From an uncultured Muribaculaceae bacterium (GTDB lineage: Bacteria; Bacteroidota; Bacteroidia; Bacteroidales; Muribaculaceae): DNA of 64,000 bases. A program made the position numbers and the translations under genes. The notes beneath the pieces are model-generated. The model made no database searches. It was not told the origin of the DNA and saw nothing but the letters and a program-made list of their open reading frames with translations. The first letter of the stretch is position 1. Each line of letters starts with the position of its first letter. Of this stretch, positions 16,665-25,117 are shown in pieces. The stretch covers positions 15,265 to 79,264 of the forward strand of contig CAJUQP010000011.1 in NCBI GenBank assembly GCA_910588245.1, given 5' to 3'.

Positions 16665-18047
16665 TTACTTGTTTTTGATTATCTGAGCCATAAACTCAGC
16701 CTCACAGACTATCCGCTCGCCGACGAAAGCATATCCCTTCACCACAGCGCATCCCCTGCGGATTTCCGTCATCAAGCTGACATTCATCAGAAGCGTATTG
16801 CCTGGAACGACTTTCTGGCGGAACTTCACATTGTCTATCTTGAGAAAATATGTGCTGTATTTCTCAGGGTCTTCCAGATAGTTGAGCACAAGTACTCCTG
16901 CAGCCTGCGCCATGGCTTCGACCTGAAGCACTCCGGGCATTACAGGCTCCTGAGGGAAATGACCCTGAAAAAAAGGTTCGTTGACAGTAACGTTCTTGAC
17001 AGCCACGCAATGCTTGCGGTCAATCTCAATCACCTTGTCGATAAGCAGGAACGGATAACGATGAGGAAGAAGCTTGCGTATGCCGTTGACATCAATTACA
17101 GGCTCGATGTTGGGATTATAGTAGGGAGACTGGATTTCCGTGTGGCGCACCTCCTTGCGGATCATGCGTGTGAACTTGTTGTTGACAGTATGGCCGGGAC
17201 GTACGGCCACTACCCTTCCCTTAAGAGGACGACCGATCAGAGCTATGTCGCCGATCACATCCATGAGTTTATGGCGGGCAGGCTCGTTGTCCCATTTAAG
17301 AGGGGTCGGATTGATATAGCCCAGACGATCGAGACTCATATGATCGACACCGACGAGATCACAGATATGATCGATGCTCTCCTGGCTTACCTGCTCGTCA
17401 TAGATAACTATTGCATTGTCGAGATCCCCGCCTTTTATGAGACCATGCTGCAGAAGCGCCTCTATCTCCCTGACAAACACGAATGTGCGCGCGCTCGCAA
17501 CCTCCTGGCTGAATTCTGAAAGATCATCGAGCATGGCGAATTGGTTGGGAAGCACCTTTGAATTATATTCCACCATCACTTCAACGCTGAAGTGGTCGTC
17601 AGGATAGATGGTCACCACTGAGCCGGACTGGTCGTCCTTGAATCTCATCTTCTCCTTGATAATATAGAAATCCTTGTCTTCCTTCTGTTCCACTACTCCG
17701 ACCTCGTCTATCTTCTCCACATACTGGATAGCGCTTCCATCAAGAATCGGAAGCTCCGGGCCGTTCACCTCTATCAGGCAGTTGTCGATTCCGGCAGCAT
17801 AGAGCGCGGCTATCGCATGCTCAACCGTGCTTACCTTCACTCCGTTCTTGCCCAGGACGGTGCCTCGGGTGGTGTCGACCACATTCTCGGCCAAAGCCTC
17901 TATCTCGGGGCATCCCTCGACATCTATACGACGGAACCTATAGCCGTGATTGTCAGGGGCAGGATTGAAGGTTGCAGTGATCTCCATGCCTGAATGCAGG
18001 CCTTTTCCGCTAAGTGTGAAAGGCGCCTGAAGTGTTAGTTGTTTCAT
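16665..18047 (-). CDS. lpxC/fabZ: Bifunctional UDP-3-O-acyl-GlcNAc deacetylase / 3-hydroxyacyl-ACP dehydratase (LpxC-FabZ fusion)
   Basis: Two enzymes in one 460-aa chain. Residues about 1-300 are LpxC, the zinc deacetylase of lipid A synthesis, with the KGLHSG start, the zinc motif VSTVEHAIAAL and the second zinc motif region HKLMDVIGD. Residues about 315-460 are FabZ, with LLPHRYPFLLIDKV and the catalytic GHFPQEPVMPGV. This fusion is typical of the Bacteroidetes lineage. It couples lipid A commitment with the enzyme that uses the shared 3-hydroxyacyl-ACP pool. Its start follows the lpxD stop by a single nucleotide, implying translational coupling. Confidence 0.97.
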   Translation of the reverse strand: MKQLTLQAPFTLSGKGLHSGMEITATFNPAPDNHGYRFRRIDVEGCPEIEALAENVVDTTRGTVLGKNGVKVSTVEHAIAALYAAGIDNCLIEVNGPELPILDGSAIQYVEKIDEVGVVEQKEDKDFYIIKEKMRFKDDQSGSVVTIYPDDHFSVEVMVEYNSKVLPNQFAMLDDLSEFSQEVASARTFVFVREIEALLQHGLIKGGDLDNAIVIYDEQVSQESIDHICDLVGVDHMSLDRLGYINPTPLKWDNEPARHKLMDVIGDIALIGRPLKGRVVAVRPGHTVNNKFTRMIRKEVRHTEIQSPYYNPNIEPVIDVNGIRKLLPHRYPFLLIDKVIEIDRKHCVAVKNVTVNEPFFQGHFPQEPVMPGVLQVEAMAQAAGVLVLNYLEDPEKYSTYFLKIDNVKFRQKVVPGNTLLMNVSLMTEIRRGCAVVKGYAFVGERIVCEAEFMAQIIKNK

Positions 18048-18048
18048 T

Positions 18049-19053
18049 TTATTTGATGTTACGATGTTCTGACAAAAGTTTTCCGAGTTGCTTGATATAT
18101 ACCTGGTTTTTCGCGAACTGACGGGCTTCTATCGCAGGATAGCCTATCAGGCGCTTCCCGCTCCCCACATTATTCGGTATACCCGACTGGGCACCGAATT
18201 CATTGTAATCGCCGACCTTTATATGTCCGGCGAAACCGCACTGGCCACCGACCATATTTCCATCGCCGATATGCGTTGATCCGGCGATTCCCGTCTGCGA
18301 CGCGAACACATTATTATGTCCGATCGAAACATTGTGGGCCACCTGTATCAGATTGTCAAGCTTTGTTCCGTGTCCTATGGTAGTCTGGCCGAAAGTGGCT
18401 CGGTCAATACATGTATTGGCTCCGATCTCCACATCATCCTCTATGACTACGATGCCTGTCTGCGGAATCTTCTCAAACACTCCGTCGTGAGGCGCGAAAC
18501 CGAATCCGTCGGCACCGATCACCGCGCCGGAATGAATTATGCACCTCGCGCCTACACGACACCCCTCATATATCTTTACGCCCGCGCGCACGACCGTATC
18601 GTCGCCGATACTGACTCCGTCGCCGATATACGCCTGAGGATATATCCTGACATTACGGCCCAGAGTGACCCCGCGCCCGATATACGCGAACGCCCCGACA
18701 TACACATGCTCGGGGAGCTCTACCCCTTCTCCTATGAAACACGGCTGCTCCACACCCTGCGGCACGGGCTTCATGCTCTCAACATAGCGCAAAAGCCCCG
18801 CAAGAGTGGCATAAGGATCATCTACCTTTATCAATGTGGCCTCGAAAGCGCCTTCCGGATTGAAATCTTTCCCCACAAGGACGGCTCCGGCCTTTGTGGT
18901 ATGGATAAAATGGGAATACTTGGGATTCGCGATGAAGGACACATCGGCAGGGCCCGCCTCCTCAATCTTGGCAAACCCTGTGATGATTCTGTCGCCATCT
19001 CCTTCAACCACACCCCCGGTCAGGGCTGCAAGCCCCTTAGGTGTTATTTCCAT
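18049..19053 (-). CDS. lpxD: UDP-3-O-acylglucosamine N-acyltransferase LpxD
   Basis: Third enzyme of lipid A synthesis; it adds the N-linked 3-hydroxyacyl chain. The 334-aa protein has an N-terminal uridine-binding domain (residues 1-100, FAKIEEAGPADVSFIANPKY), a hexapeptide-repeat beta-helix (about 105-300) and a short C-terminal helix. The catalytic His region QVAHNVSIGHNN is visible. The ATG at 19053 is chosen over an upstream TTG at 19059. It is the first gene of the lpx operon; the upstream gap to the divergent epimerase gene is about 235 nt. Confidence 0.95.
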   Translation of the reverse strand: MEITPKGLAALTGGVVEGDGDRIITGFAKIEEAGPADVSFIANPKYSHFIHTTKAGAVLVGKDFNPEGAFEATLIKVDDPYATLAGLLRYVESMKPVPQGVEQPCFIGEGVELPEHVYVGAFAYIGRGVTLGRNVRIYPQAYIGDGVSIGDDTVVRAGVKIYEGCRVGARCIIHSGAVIGADGFGFAPHDGVFEKIPQTGIVVIEDDVEIGANTCIDRATFGQTTIGHGTKLDNLIQVAHNVSIGHNNVFASQTGIAGSTHIGDGNMVGGQCGFAGHIKVGDYNEFGAQSGIPNNVGSGKRLIGYPAIEARQFAKNQVYIKQLGKLLSEHRNIK

Positions 19054-19173
19054 GATCAATTTCTAACTGATGGATAAATTTTTTGCAAATATCGGCATTT
19101 TTTCCTTAATAGCCTATTATTATTGCATTAAACTTGCCTAAAACTCCATAATATTTTAATATTTCAATTTTTT

Positions 19174-19205
19174 CTTGATTGGATGAAGAATATTTGCTAC
19201 ATTTG
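19174..19205 (+). promoter_or_regulatory. Promoter of the methylmalonyl-CoA operon
   Basis: CTTG (19174-19177, three of four matches to TTTG), 20 nt, TACATTTG (19198-19205) followed by C. The leader to the ATG at 19290 is about 80 nt and A-rich. Confidence 0.65.
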
Positions 19206-19289
19206 CACAAAATTGCCATGGAAGATTCATGGCAATTCAAACTAAAAAAATAGAAATTAAAAGACAATAACCATTAAATTTCTTCAGAC

Positions 19290-19709
19290 ATGAAAATTTC
19301 TCATATCGAACACATCGGCATCGCAGTGCCTGATCTGGCAAAGGCAATCGAATACTACGAGAACGTTCTCGGACTGAAATGCTACAAGCAGGAAGTCGTG
19401 GCAGATCAGAAAGTGACCACAGCATTCTTCAAAGTCGGCGACACTAAGATCGAACTCCTCGAAGCCACATCGCCCGACAGCACTATCGCCAAGTTCATCG
19501 AGAAAAACGGAGGAAGAGGCGGAATGCACCACATGGCATTCGCAGTGGAAGACGGCGTGGCAAATGCGCTCGCTGAGGTTGAGGAGAAAGGCGTGAAGGT
19601 CATCGACAAAGCCCCACGCAAAGGTGCCGACGGTCTTAACATCGCTTTCCTGCACCCCAAATCGACTGAAGCGGTGCTCACTGAACTCTGTGAGGACCCC
19701 AACAAATAA
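19290..19709 (+). CDS. mce: Methylmalonyl-CoA epimerase
   Basis: 139-aa vicinal-oxygen-chelate fold enzyme that interconverts (R)- and (S)-methylmalonyl-CoA, linking B12-dependent mutase to the decarboxylase encoded next. Metal-binding residues are visible in ISHIEHIGIAVPD (His), in GMHHMAFAVED (His) and in the late Glu of STEAVLTELCE. It is the first gene of the five-gene operon; mmdA begins 41 nt downstream. Confidence 0.95.
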   Translation: MKISHIEHIGIAVPDLAKAIEYYENVLGLKCYKQEVVADQKVTTAFFKVGDTKIELLEATSPDSTIAKFIEKNGGRGGMHHMAFAVEDGVANALAEVEEKGVKVIDKAPRKGADGLNIAFLHPKSTEAVLTELCEDPNK

Positions 19710-19750
19710 GAGCCTCTTTCTTGAAACACTTAAAATTTTTTATTTAATAT

Positions 19751-21304
19751 ATGAGCACACAGCAAGAAAAGATCCAGGAGCTCATCGACAAACGCGCCGA
19801 AGCACGTATCGGCGGAGGTGAGAAAGCGATCGACAAACAGCATGCTAAAGGCAAATACACAGCGCGTGAGCGCATTGCCCAGCTCCTCGACGAAGGCAGC
19901 TTCGAAGAACTTGACATGTTTGTGACACATCGCTGCACAAACTTCGGACAAGACAAGAAACACATCCTCGGCGACGGTGTCGTGACCGGGTTCGGAACAA
20001 TCGACGGCCGTCTCGTCTATATTTTCGCACAAGACTTCACCGTGTTCGGAGGATCTCTCTCCGAGACCATGGCCCTGAAAATATGCAAGGTGATGGATCT
20101 GGCCATGAAGATGGGCGCTCCATGCATCGGACTCAACGACTCCGGAGGCGCACGCATACAGGAGGGCATCAACGCCCTGGCAGGCTACGCCGAGATTTTC
20201 CAGCGCAACATCATGGCATCGGGAGTAGTGCCCCAGATCTCTGCTATACTGGGTCCCTGCGCCGGCGGCGCTGTCTACAGTCCGGCTCTTACCGACTTCA
20301 CGATCATGGCCAAAGGCATCTCATACATGTTCCTCACAGGTCCGTCGGTTGTCAAGACCGTGACAGGCGAAGATGTTACCCAGGAGCAGCTCGGCGGCGC
20401 ATCTGTCCACTCCTCCAAGAGCGGCGTGACGCATTTCGCAGCCGAAAACGGTGAGGAGGCCCTTCTCATCATCCGCAAGCTTCTCAGCTACATTCCCCAG
20501 AACAACCTCGAGGAGACTCCGCTGCAGCCCTGCGACGATCCTATCGACCGTCTTGAGGATGCCCTCAATGAGATCATTCCGGAAAGCGCCAAAATGTCTT
20601 ACGACATGTATGATGTCATAGGAGCCATCATCGACAACGGCGAATTCCTGGAAGTGCAGCGCGATTTCGCCAAGAACATCATCGTGGGCTTCGCAAGATT
20701 CAATGGTCAGGCTGTCGGCATAGTAGCCAACCAGCCTAAAGTGCTCGCCGGCGTCCTCGACTCCAATGCTTCTCGCAAAGCGGCCCGCTTCGTGCGCTTC
20801 TGCGATGCATTCAACATTCCTCTTGTCACCCTCGTCGACGTACCCGGATTCCTTCCCGGAACCGGCCAGGAATATAACGGAGTCATCCTTCATGGAGCCA
20901 AACTCCTCTACGCCTATGGAGAAGCCACTGTGCCCAAAGTGACCGTGACCCTCCGCAAGAGCTATGGTGGAGCACACATCGTGATGAGCTGCAAGCAGCT
21001 CCGCGGCGACATCAACTACGCATGGCCTACCTCGGAGATAGCCGTTATGGGTGCCGAAGGTGCCGTAGGTGTGCTCTATGCCAAGGAAGCCAAAGAACAG
21101 GCAGATCCGGCAGCCTACAAGAAAGAGAAAGAGGAGGAATACCGCAAACTCTTCGCCAATCCCTATCAGGCAGCCAAATACGGATACATCGACGACGTTA
21201 TCGAACCCCGCAACACGCGTTTCCGTGTGATCCGCGCCCTTCAGATGCTTGCCACAAAGAAGGTATCCAATCCTCCGAAGAAGCATGGCAACATCCCTCT
21301 TTGA
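19751..21304 (+). CDS. mmdA: Methylmalonyl-CoA decarboxylase alpha subunit (carboxyltransferase)
   Basis: 517-aa acyl-CoA carboxyltransferase subunit of the membrane decarboxylase; it moves CO2 from methylmalonyl-CoA to biotin. The two crotonase-like halves are complete, with the oxyanion-hole signatures GGARIQEGINALAGYAEIF and GPCAGGAVYSPAL in the first half and VPGFLPGTGQEYNG and GGAHIVMSCKQLRGD in the second. Sequence alone would also fit a propionyl-CoA carboxylase beta subunit, but the gamma, biotin-carrier and Na+-pump beta genes that follow, with no biotin carboxylase gene, make the decarboxylase the better call. Confidence 0.94.
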   Translation: MSTQQEKIQELIDKRAEARIGGGEKAIDKQHAKGKYTARERIAQLLDEGSFEELDMFVTHRCTNFGQDKKHILGDGVVTGFGTIDGRLVYIFAQDFTVFGGSLSETMALKICKVMDLAMKMGAPCIGLNDSGGARIQEGINALAGYAEIFQRNIMASGVVPQISAILGPCAGGAVYSPALTDFTIMAKGISYMFLTGPSVVKTVTGEDVTQEQLGGASVHSSKSGVTHFAAENGEEALLIIRKLLSYIPQNNLEETPLQPCDDPIDRLEDALNEIIPESAKMSYDMYDVIGAIIDNGEFLEVQRDFAKNIIVGFARFNGQAVGIVANQPKVLAGVLDSNASRKAARFVRFCDAFNIPLVTLVDVPGFLPGTGQEYNGVILHGAKLLYAYGEATVPKVTVTLRKSYGGAHIVMSCKQLRGDINYAWPTSEIAVMGAEGAVGVLYAKEAKEQADPAAYKKEKEEEYRKLFANPYQAAKYGYIDDVIEPRNTRFRVIRALQMLATKKVSNPPKKHGNIPL

Positions 21305-21331
21305 TCACACCCCACTGTCAAGCGTCAAATC

Positions 21332-21931
21332 ATGAAAAAGATCTTTCTGACAGCGGCCTTGTCTCTGGCCCTGGCTGGTGCCTATGCGGCACCGGCCGGC
21401 CAGAACCTGCAGGCCGACACTACTGAAGTGAACCAGATCGGGCTTCAGACTGCCATACAGACCGATGCTGTGCCAAGCGAAGAGGTCGACTATGTGGAGG
21501 AAAGCCCGGTAGCCAAAAGGATGACACAAGCCGAAAAAGCAAAAAACGCGGCTGAGAACGATTCTTGGGGCGGTGCCATAACCATTGTCGCCATGATCAT
21601 CGTGGTCTCGGCCCTCGCCATTCTCTCGATTCTCTTCCTGTGCTTCGGCAAAATCTCCGAATCTCTGCTGTCCAAACAGAAACGGATGTCAGCCAAAAGC
21701 GCATCAGGAGCGCCCCTTGAGAAACATGAGACGGAAGTCGACTCCGGGGAAGCTATCGCCGCAATCGCGATGGCCCTTTCCGAGCACTTTGGCGACGGAC
21801 ACGATATGGAGGAGACAATTCTCACCATCAGGAGAATGAAACGTGCCTATTCCCCATGGAACTCTAAAATCTACAATCTCCGCCACATGCCGGAGCTGCA
21901 ACGCAATGCGCCTGGCCGCTCCGCTTTCTAA
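21332..21931 (+). CDS. OadG-like decarboxylase gamma/delta subunit
   Basis: 199-aa membrane protein with an N-terminal signal-like hydrophobic segment (residues 1-20, ending GAYAAPA) and a single strong TM helix at about residues 85-108 (ITIVAMIIVVSALAILSILF), followed by a charged cytosolic tail. This is the usual build of OAD_gamma subunits, which assemble the carboxyltransferase with the membrane pump. Sequence conservation in this family is low, so the call rests on topology and on its place between mmdA and the biotin carrier gene. Confidence 0.8.
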   Translation: MKKIFLTAALSLALAGAYAAPAGQNLQADTTEVNQIGLQTAIQTDAVPSEEVDYVEESPVAKRMTQAEKAKNAAENDSWGGAITIVAMIIVVSALAILSILFLCFGKISESLLSKQKRMSAKSASGAPLEKHETEVDSGEAIAAIAMALSEHFGDGHDMEETILTIRRMKRAYSPWNSKIYNLRHMPELQRNAPGRSAF

Positions 21932-21956
21932 CCAACCGAACCGACAATAAACACCT

Positions 21957-22403
21957 ATGAAATTAAAAGAATACAAATATAAGATCAACGGCACCAAGTT
22001 CACTGTAAAGATCGGTGAGACAGTCGACAATAATGTGCACGTTGAGGTAAACGGCACTCCCTATACCGTAGAGCTTGAAAAGGAGCCGTCAAGAAAGACC
22101 ACCGTATCCCAGCCTGTCAAGAGTCCGCGTCCGGCACCACGCACAGAAGGAGGCGAGAAAATTATCGCCACCCCGACTGTGGCTTCAGGATCGCATGTTG
22201 TGAAAGCTCCTCTCCCCGGCACCATCATGAGCTTCTCTGTGAAGGTCGGCGACACCGTAAACGCCGGTGATACCGTCTGTGTGCTCGAGGCTATGAAGAT
22301 GGAGAACGACATCCATACCCCCAACGCCGGAAAAGTGGTGAAGATCATAGCCAATGTAGGCGACGCTGTGCCGCAAGACGGCGACATCATGGTCATTGAA
22401 TAA
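21957..22403 (+). CDS. mmdC: Biotin carboxyl carrier subunit of methylmalonyl-CoA decarboxylase
   Basis: 148-aa biotinyl carrier. The C-terminal biotinyl domain (about residues 75-148) has the modified lysine in EAMKMEND and the typical VKAPLPGTIMSF start. Residues 1-45 form a small beta domain, followed by a Pro/Thr-rich flexible linker that lets the biotin arm swing between the carboxyltransferase and the beta subunit. It sits 25 nt after the gamma subunit gene. Confidence 0.94.
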   Translation: MKLKEYKYKINGTKFTVKIGETVDNNVHVEVNGTPYTVELEKEPSRKTTVSQPVKSPRPAPRTEGGEKIIATPTVASGSHVVKAPLPGTIMSFSVKVGDTVNAGDTVCVLEAMKMENDIHTPNAGKVVKIIANVGDAVPQDGDIMVIE

Positions 22404-22430
22404 TAGCTGGTCTCACAATCCTGTCGAATT

Positions 22431-23603
22431 ATGATATTAGCTGATTCTACTTATTCGTTTGGTGAGTTCATTTCACAGACGCTCCGCTCGTTCTGGGAAT
22501 TCACCGGTTTCTACAACTGCGAATTCACCAATCTGGTGATGCTCGCGGTGGGCTGTTTCTTCGTATGGCTTGCCATAAAGAAGAATTTCGAGCCCCTCCT
22601 GCTTGTACCGATCGGATTCGGTATGCTCATAGGCAACATTCCGTTCCAGCCGGGAATGGAGATAGGCATCTATGAGCCCGGTTCGGTGCTCAACATCCTC
22701 TACAATGGTGTGGAGAAAGGATGGTATCCACCCCTCATCTTCCTTGGCATAGGCGCCATGACCGATTTCTCGGCCCTGCTTGCCAACCCCAAACTCATGA
22801 TCATCGGCGCATGCGCCCAGTTCGGTATATTCGGAGCCTATATGCTCGCGCTTCTCTGCGGCTTCGACCCTCTTTCCGCAGGTTGTGTAGCTATCATCGG
22901 CGGCGCCGACGGCCCGACGGCCATCTTCACCACATCCAAACTGAATCCGGCATTGCTTGGTGCCGTAGCGGTATCCGCCTATTCATATATGGCCCTTATC
23001 CCGCTTATCCAACCTCCGCTCATGCGTCTCTTCACCACACGTGAGGAACGTCTGATAAAGATGAAGCCCGCCAGGATCGTAAGCCAGAACGAGAAAATCA
23101 TTTTCCCGATCGTAGGCCTTATCCTCACATGTTTCGTAGTGCCCTCCGGTCTGCCTCTGCTCGGTATGCTTTTCTTCGGCAATCTTCTCCGTGAAAGCGG
23201 TGTGACAACACGTCTCGCCAAGACAGCCAGCAACGCCATGACAGATATAGTCACGATTCTTCTCGGCCTCACCGTCGGAGCATCCACTCAGGCCGACAAA
23301 TTCCTGACATTCGATACACTCAAGATCTTCGGACTCGGATTCCTGGCGTTTATTATCGCATCTTCTGCCGGTGTGCTCTCAGTGAAGCTCTTCAATCTCT
23401 TCCTGAAAAAAGACAAGAAGATCAACCCGCTTATCGGAAACGCCGGAGTCTCGGCTGTGCCTATGGCCGCGCGGATATCCAACAATCTCGGCCTTGAATA
23501 CGATCCCACCAACTATCTGCTCATGCACGCCATGGGTCCCAATGTGGCCGGTGTGATAGGATCGGCTGTGGCCGCAGGCGTTCTGCTCAGCTTCCTGGGC
23601 TAA
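22431..23603 (+). CDS. mmdB: Na+-translocating decarboxylase beta subunit
   Basis: 390-aa polytopic inner-membrane protein that decarboxylates carboxybiotin and pumps Na+ outward. Conserved blocks are LIFLGIGAMTDFSALLANP, the GGADGPTAIF motif with the functionally essential Asp, and the C-terminal GNAGVSAVPMAARISN and MGPNVAGVIGSAVAAG. About nine or more hydrophobic helices are evident. It closes the operon and is followed by a strong terminator. Together the operon gives propionate formation coupled to a sodium motive force, a standard energy route in propionate-producing Bacteroidales. Confidence 0.95.
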   Translation: MILADSTYSFGEFISQTLRSFWEFTGFYNCEFTNLVMLAVGCFFVWLAIKKNFEPLLLVPIGFGMLIGNIPFQPGMEIGIYEPGSVLNILYNGVEKGWYPPLIFLGIGAMTDFSALLANPKLMIIGACAQFGIFGAYMLALLCGFDPLSAGCVAIIGGADGPTAIFTTSKLNPALLGAVAVSAYSYMALIPLIQPPLMRLFTTREERLIKMKPARIVSQNEKIIFPIVGLILTCFVVPSGLPLLGMLFFGNLLRESGVTTRLAKTASNAMTDIVTILLGLTVGASTQADKFLTFDTLKIFGLGFLAFIIASSAGVLSVKLFNLFLKKDKKINPLIGNAGVSAVPMAARISNNLGLEYDPTNYLLMHAMGPNVAGVIGSAVAAGVLLSFLG

Positions 23604-23652
23604 GCATAGTGCCGCCGAACGGAGAGATTCAATCACCGTCGCGACACAGAGA

Positions 23653-23690
23653 AAATGCTACGGGATGCGGATCCGCATCCCGTAGCATTT
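23653..23690 (+). terminator. Terminator of the methylmalonyl-CoA decarboxylase operon
   Basis: Perfect inverted repeat AAATGCTACGGGATGCGGAT with its complement, followed by TTTAGG. Nothing else that I can support lies between 23691 and the next gene at 23925. Confidence 0.9.
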
Positions 23691-23924
23691 TTAGGTTTTA
23701 CAATCCCGATCCCTGTGGGAGGAAAACTTTTGGACAACCTTACGTGTTATATTGTCAGACCGTGTATTCCATGAGATACCAGAACCTTTAACCGATCCTC
23801 GAAACCACCTGGCCTCCCATGCCTTAAAATTCTCCCGGGAAATGCTTCCGCCCCCACTTAAATGACGCGGTCAGCAAGAGGCGGATCATTACCGGAATAA
23901 AGAATAGCTTCATTCTTTTCGCGT

Positions 23925-24266
23925 ATGATCACAGACAGCGTAATCAAGGAAATATATAAGAAATTCGGCAAGCCGCAAAAGAATGCGGATGAGCTGAGAC
24001 TGGATTACTACATACCGATGCTTTCCGCTTTTCATGCCATCCGAAAGGCCGACGATGAGATCATAATTGACGATCTCGACGAGTTCAACCCCTTCAGAAG
24101 ATTTCTCATCAGAAGCGTCAATGCCGTGCTTGAATTCGACAAGATGGTGGCTTTTGTATTTCGCAACCACATACTCTTCCTCGGTAAGGAAGACAACCAG
24201 ATGAGAGTGCATATCAAACCGGAGAAGCCTAAATCGTTTCTCGGGCGGATATTCGGCAAAGGCTGA
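23925..24266 (+). CDS. Small protein of unknown function
   Basis: 113-aa protein I do not recognise. It is mostly helical with no signal peptide or TM helix. The start is MITDSVIKEIYKKFGKP and the end is a basic KPKSFLGRIFGKG. A central acidic stretch (DDEIIIDDLDEF) is followed by hydrophobic FVFRNHILFL. Codon use fits neighbouring genes and a terminator follows directly, so it is likely real. Confidence 0.65.
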   Translation: MITDSVIKEIYKKFGKPQKNADELRLDYYIPMLSAFHAIRKADDEIIIDDLDEFNPFRRFLIRSVNAVLEFDKMVAFVFRNHILFLGKEDNQMRVHIKPEKPKSFLGRIFGKG

Positions 24267-24302
24267 AAATACATTTTTTATCCAGCGTCAGCATAATGAC
24301 TG

Positions 24303-24354
24303 AAGAAGCCAGCGCGGGCAGTGCTTTTCAAAGCACTGCCCGCGCTGGCTTCTT
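24303..24354. terminator. Bidirectional terminator
   Basis: 25-bp perfect arms (AAGAAGCCAGCGCGGGCAGT and on) around TC, with A/T-rich ends on both sides, between two convergent genes. Confidence 0.92.
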
Positions 24355-24375
24355 TTTCCCATATCGCTTTACGCC

Positions 24376-24921
24376 TCAGTTGAGCGAGAGGTCGTCAAAT
24401 CCGCTTCCGAGCTCATCATCATTGAACTCGGTATCACCATAGAAATCCTCTATGCCGAGATCGTCGATCTGCTTCATGGCATTCTGATCCATCTTCTGCT
24501 CGAACTCGTCCATGTCGATGATCTGGGCAGGGGCCTTGCCACGCTTCACTGTGCATATCGGGTCGCTTAGATGACGTCCGGGCACAGCCTCTTTCATTTC
24601 CATGAAAAAAGACCGCTCTGTCATATAATCGAAGACAAATACCAGCTTCTGCCCCTCGTCCTCTATAAGCTCGTTGAGCGGAGTATCTTCCATGATCCAT
24701 ACATCCTGGTCGCTTGAGCTGCCCATATCCTCAAGAGTGATCTCCACCTCGCGTTGCCACTCGTCATCGCACAGGAAGAAGGAGTCAATGTCGTCTTTCG
24801 AATAATCCACGCTGTCGAGAATAGCATTCCGGAGCTGTAGAAAAGATGAGTTGGCGTCAATCTCGATCTCCCTCGAGAAATTGCTCACCTCGTCACTTAC
24901 TAATTTGAACTTATATACCAT
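24376..24921 (-). CDS. pRiA4b ORF-3-like (IS1096 TnpR passenger-like) protein
   Basis: 181-aa acidic cytosolic protein. Residues 1-130 fit the pRiA4b ORF-3-like fold: a YKFKLVSD start, an I-AN-SF-QL---I--S--Y---D--SFF pattern, then TPLNELI and a late KLVFVFDYM strand. The C-terminal 40 residues are very acidic and low complexity (DDLGIEDFYGDTEFNDDELGS). The family is often annotated as an IS1096 passenger protein, but here no transposase is near and the gene seems to be a normal chromosomal one. Function unknown. A TAATTTCG box on the minus strand at 24997-25004 may be its promoter. Confidence 0.7.
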   Translation of the reverse strand: MVYKFKLVSDEVSNFSREIEIDANSSFLQLRNAILDSVDYSKDDIDSFFLCDDEWQREVEITLEDMGSSSDQDVWIMEDTPLNELIEDEGQKLVFVFDYMTERSFFMEMKEAVPGRHLSDPICTVKRGKAPAQIIDMDEFEQKMDQNAMKQIDDLGIEDFYGDTEFNDDELGSGFDDLSLN

Positions 24922-24996
24922 AGTTTTATATGACTTATTGATTTGCTTTAGACGTTTCAGGAGCCCTCCGTCGAGACATCGGGCAGCTTTACAGTG

Positions 24997-25004
24997 CGAA
25001 ATTA
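24997..25004 (-). promoter_or_regulatory. Candidate -7 box (TTCG variant)
   Basis: TAATTTCGC on the minus strand, 76 nt upstream of the pRiA4b-like gene. One mismatch from consensus and no clear -33. Confidence 0.3.
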
Positions 25005-25072
25005 ATTCATTTAATCATTGATGCAAAATAATTCGACATATTTTTTAACGAAGTATTGTAAAATATTTCAAA

Positions 25073-25104
25073 AAAAACGGGCGACCATCTGGCCGCCCGT
25101 TTTT
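25073..25104 (-). terminator. Terminator after the SPT-like gene
   Basis: ACGGGCG and CGCCCGT form a stem around a 10-nt loop, flanked by A- and T-runs, just beyond the minus-strand stop at 25118. Confidence 0.85.
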
Positions 25105-25117
25105 ATAACGTTTCACT

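Noticed and set aside
20321..21286. 321-codon frame antisense to mmdA
   Set aside because: Shadow of a conserved enzyme gene; no signal or domain of its own.
24376..24921. IS1096 transposon passenger as evidence of a mobile element
   Set aside because: The family name comes from an insertion element, but no transposase or terminal inverted repeats are seen around this gene.
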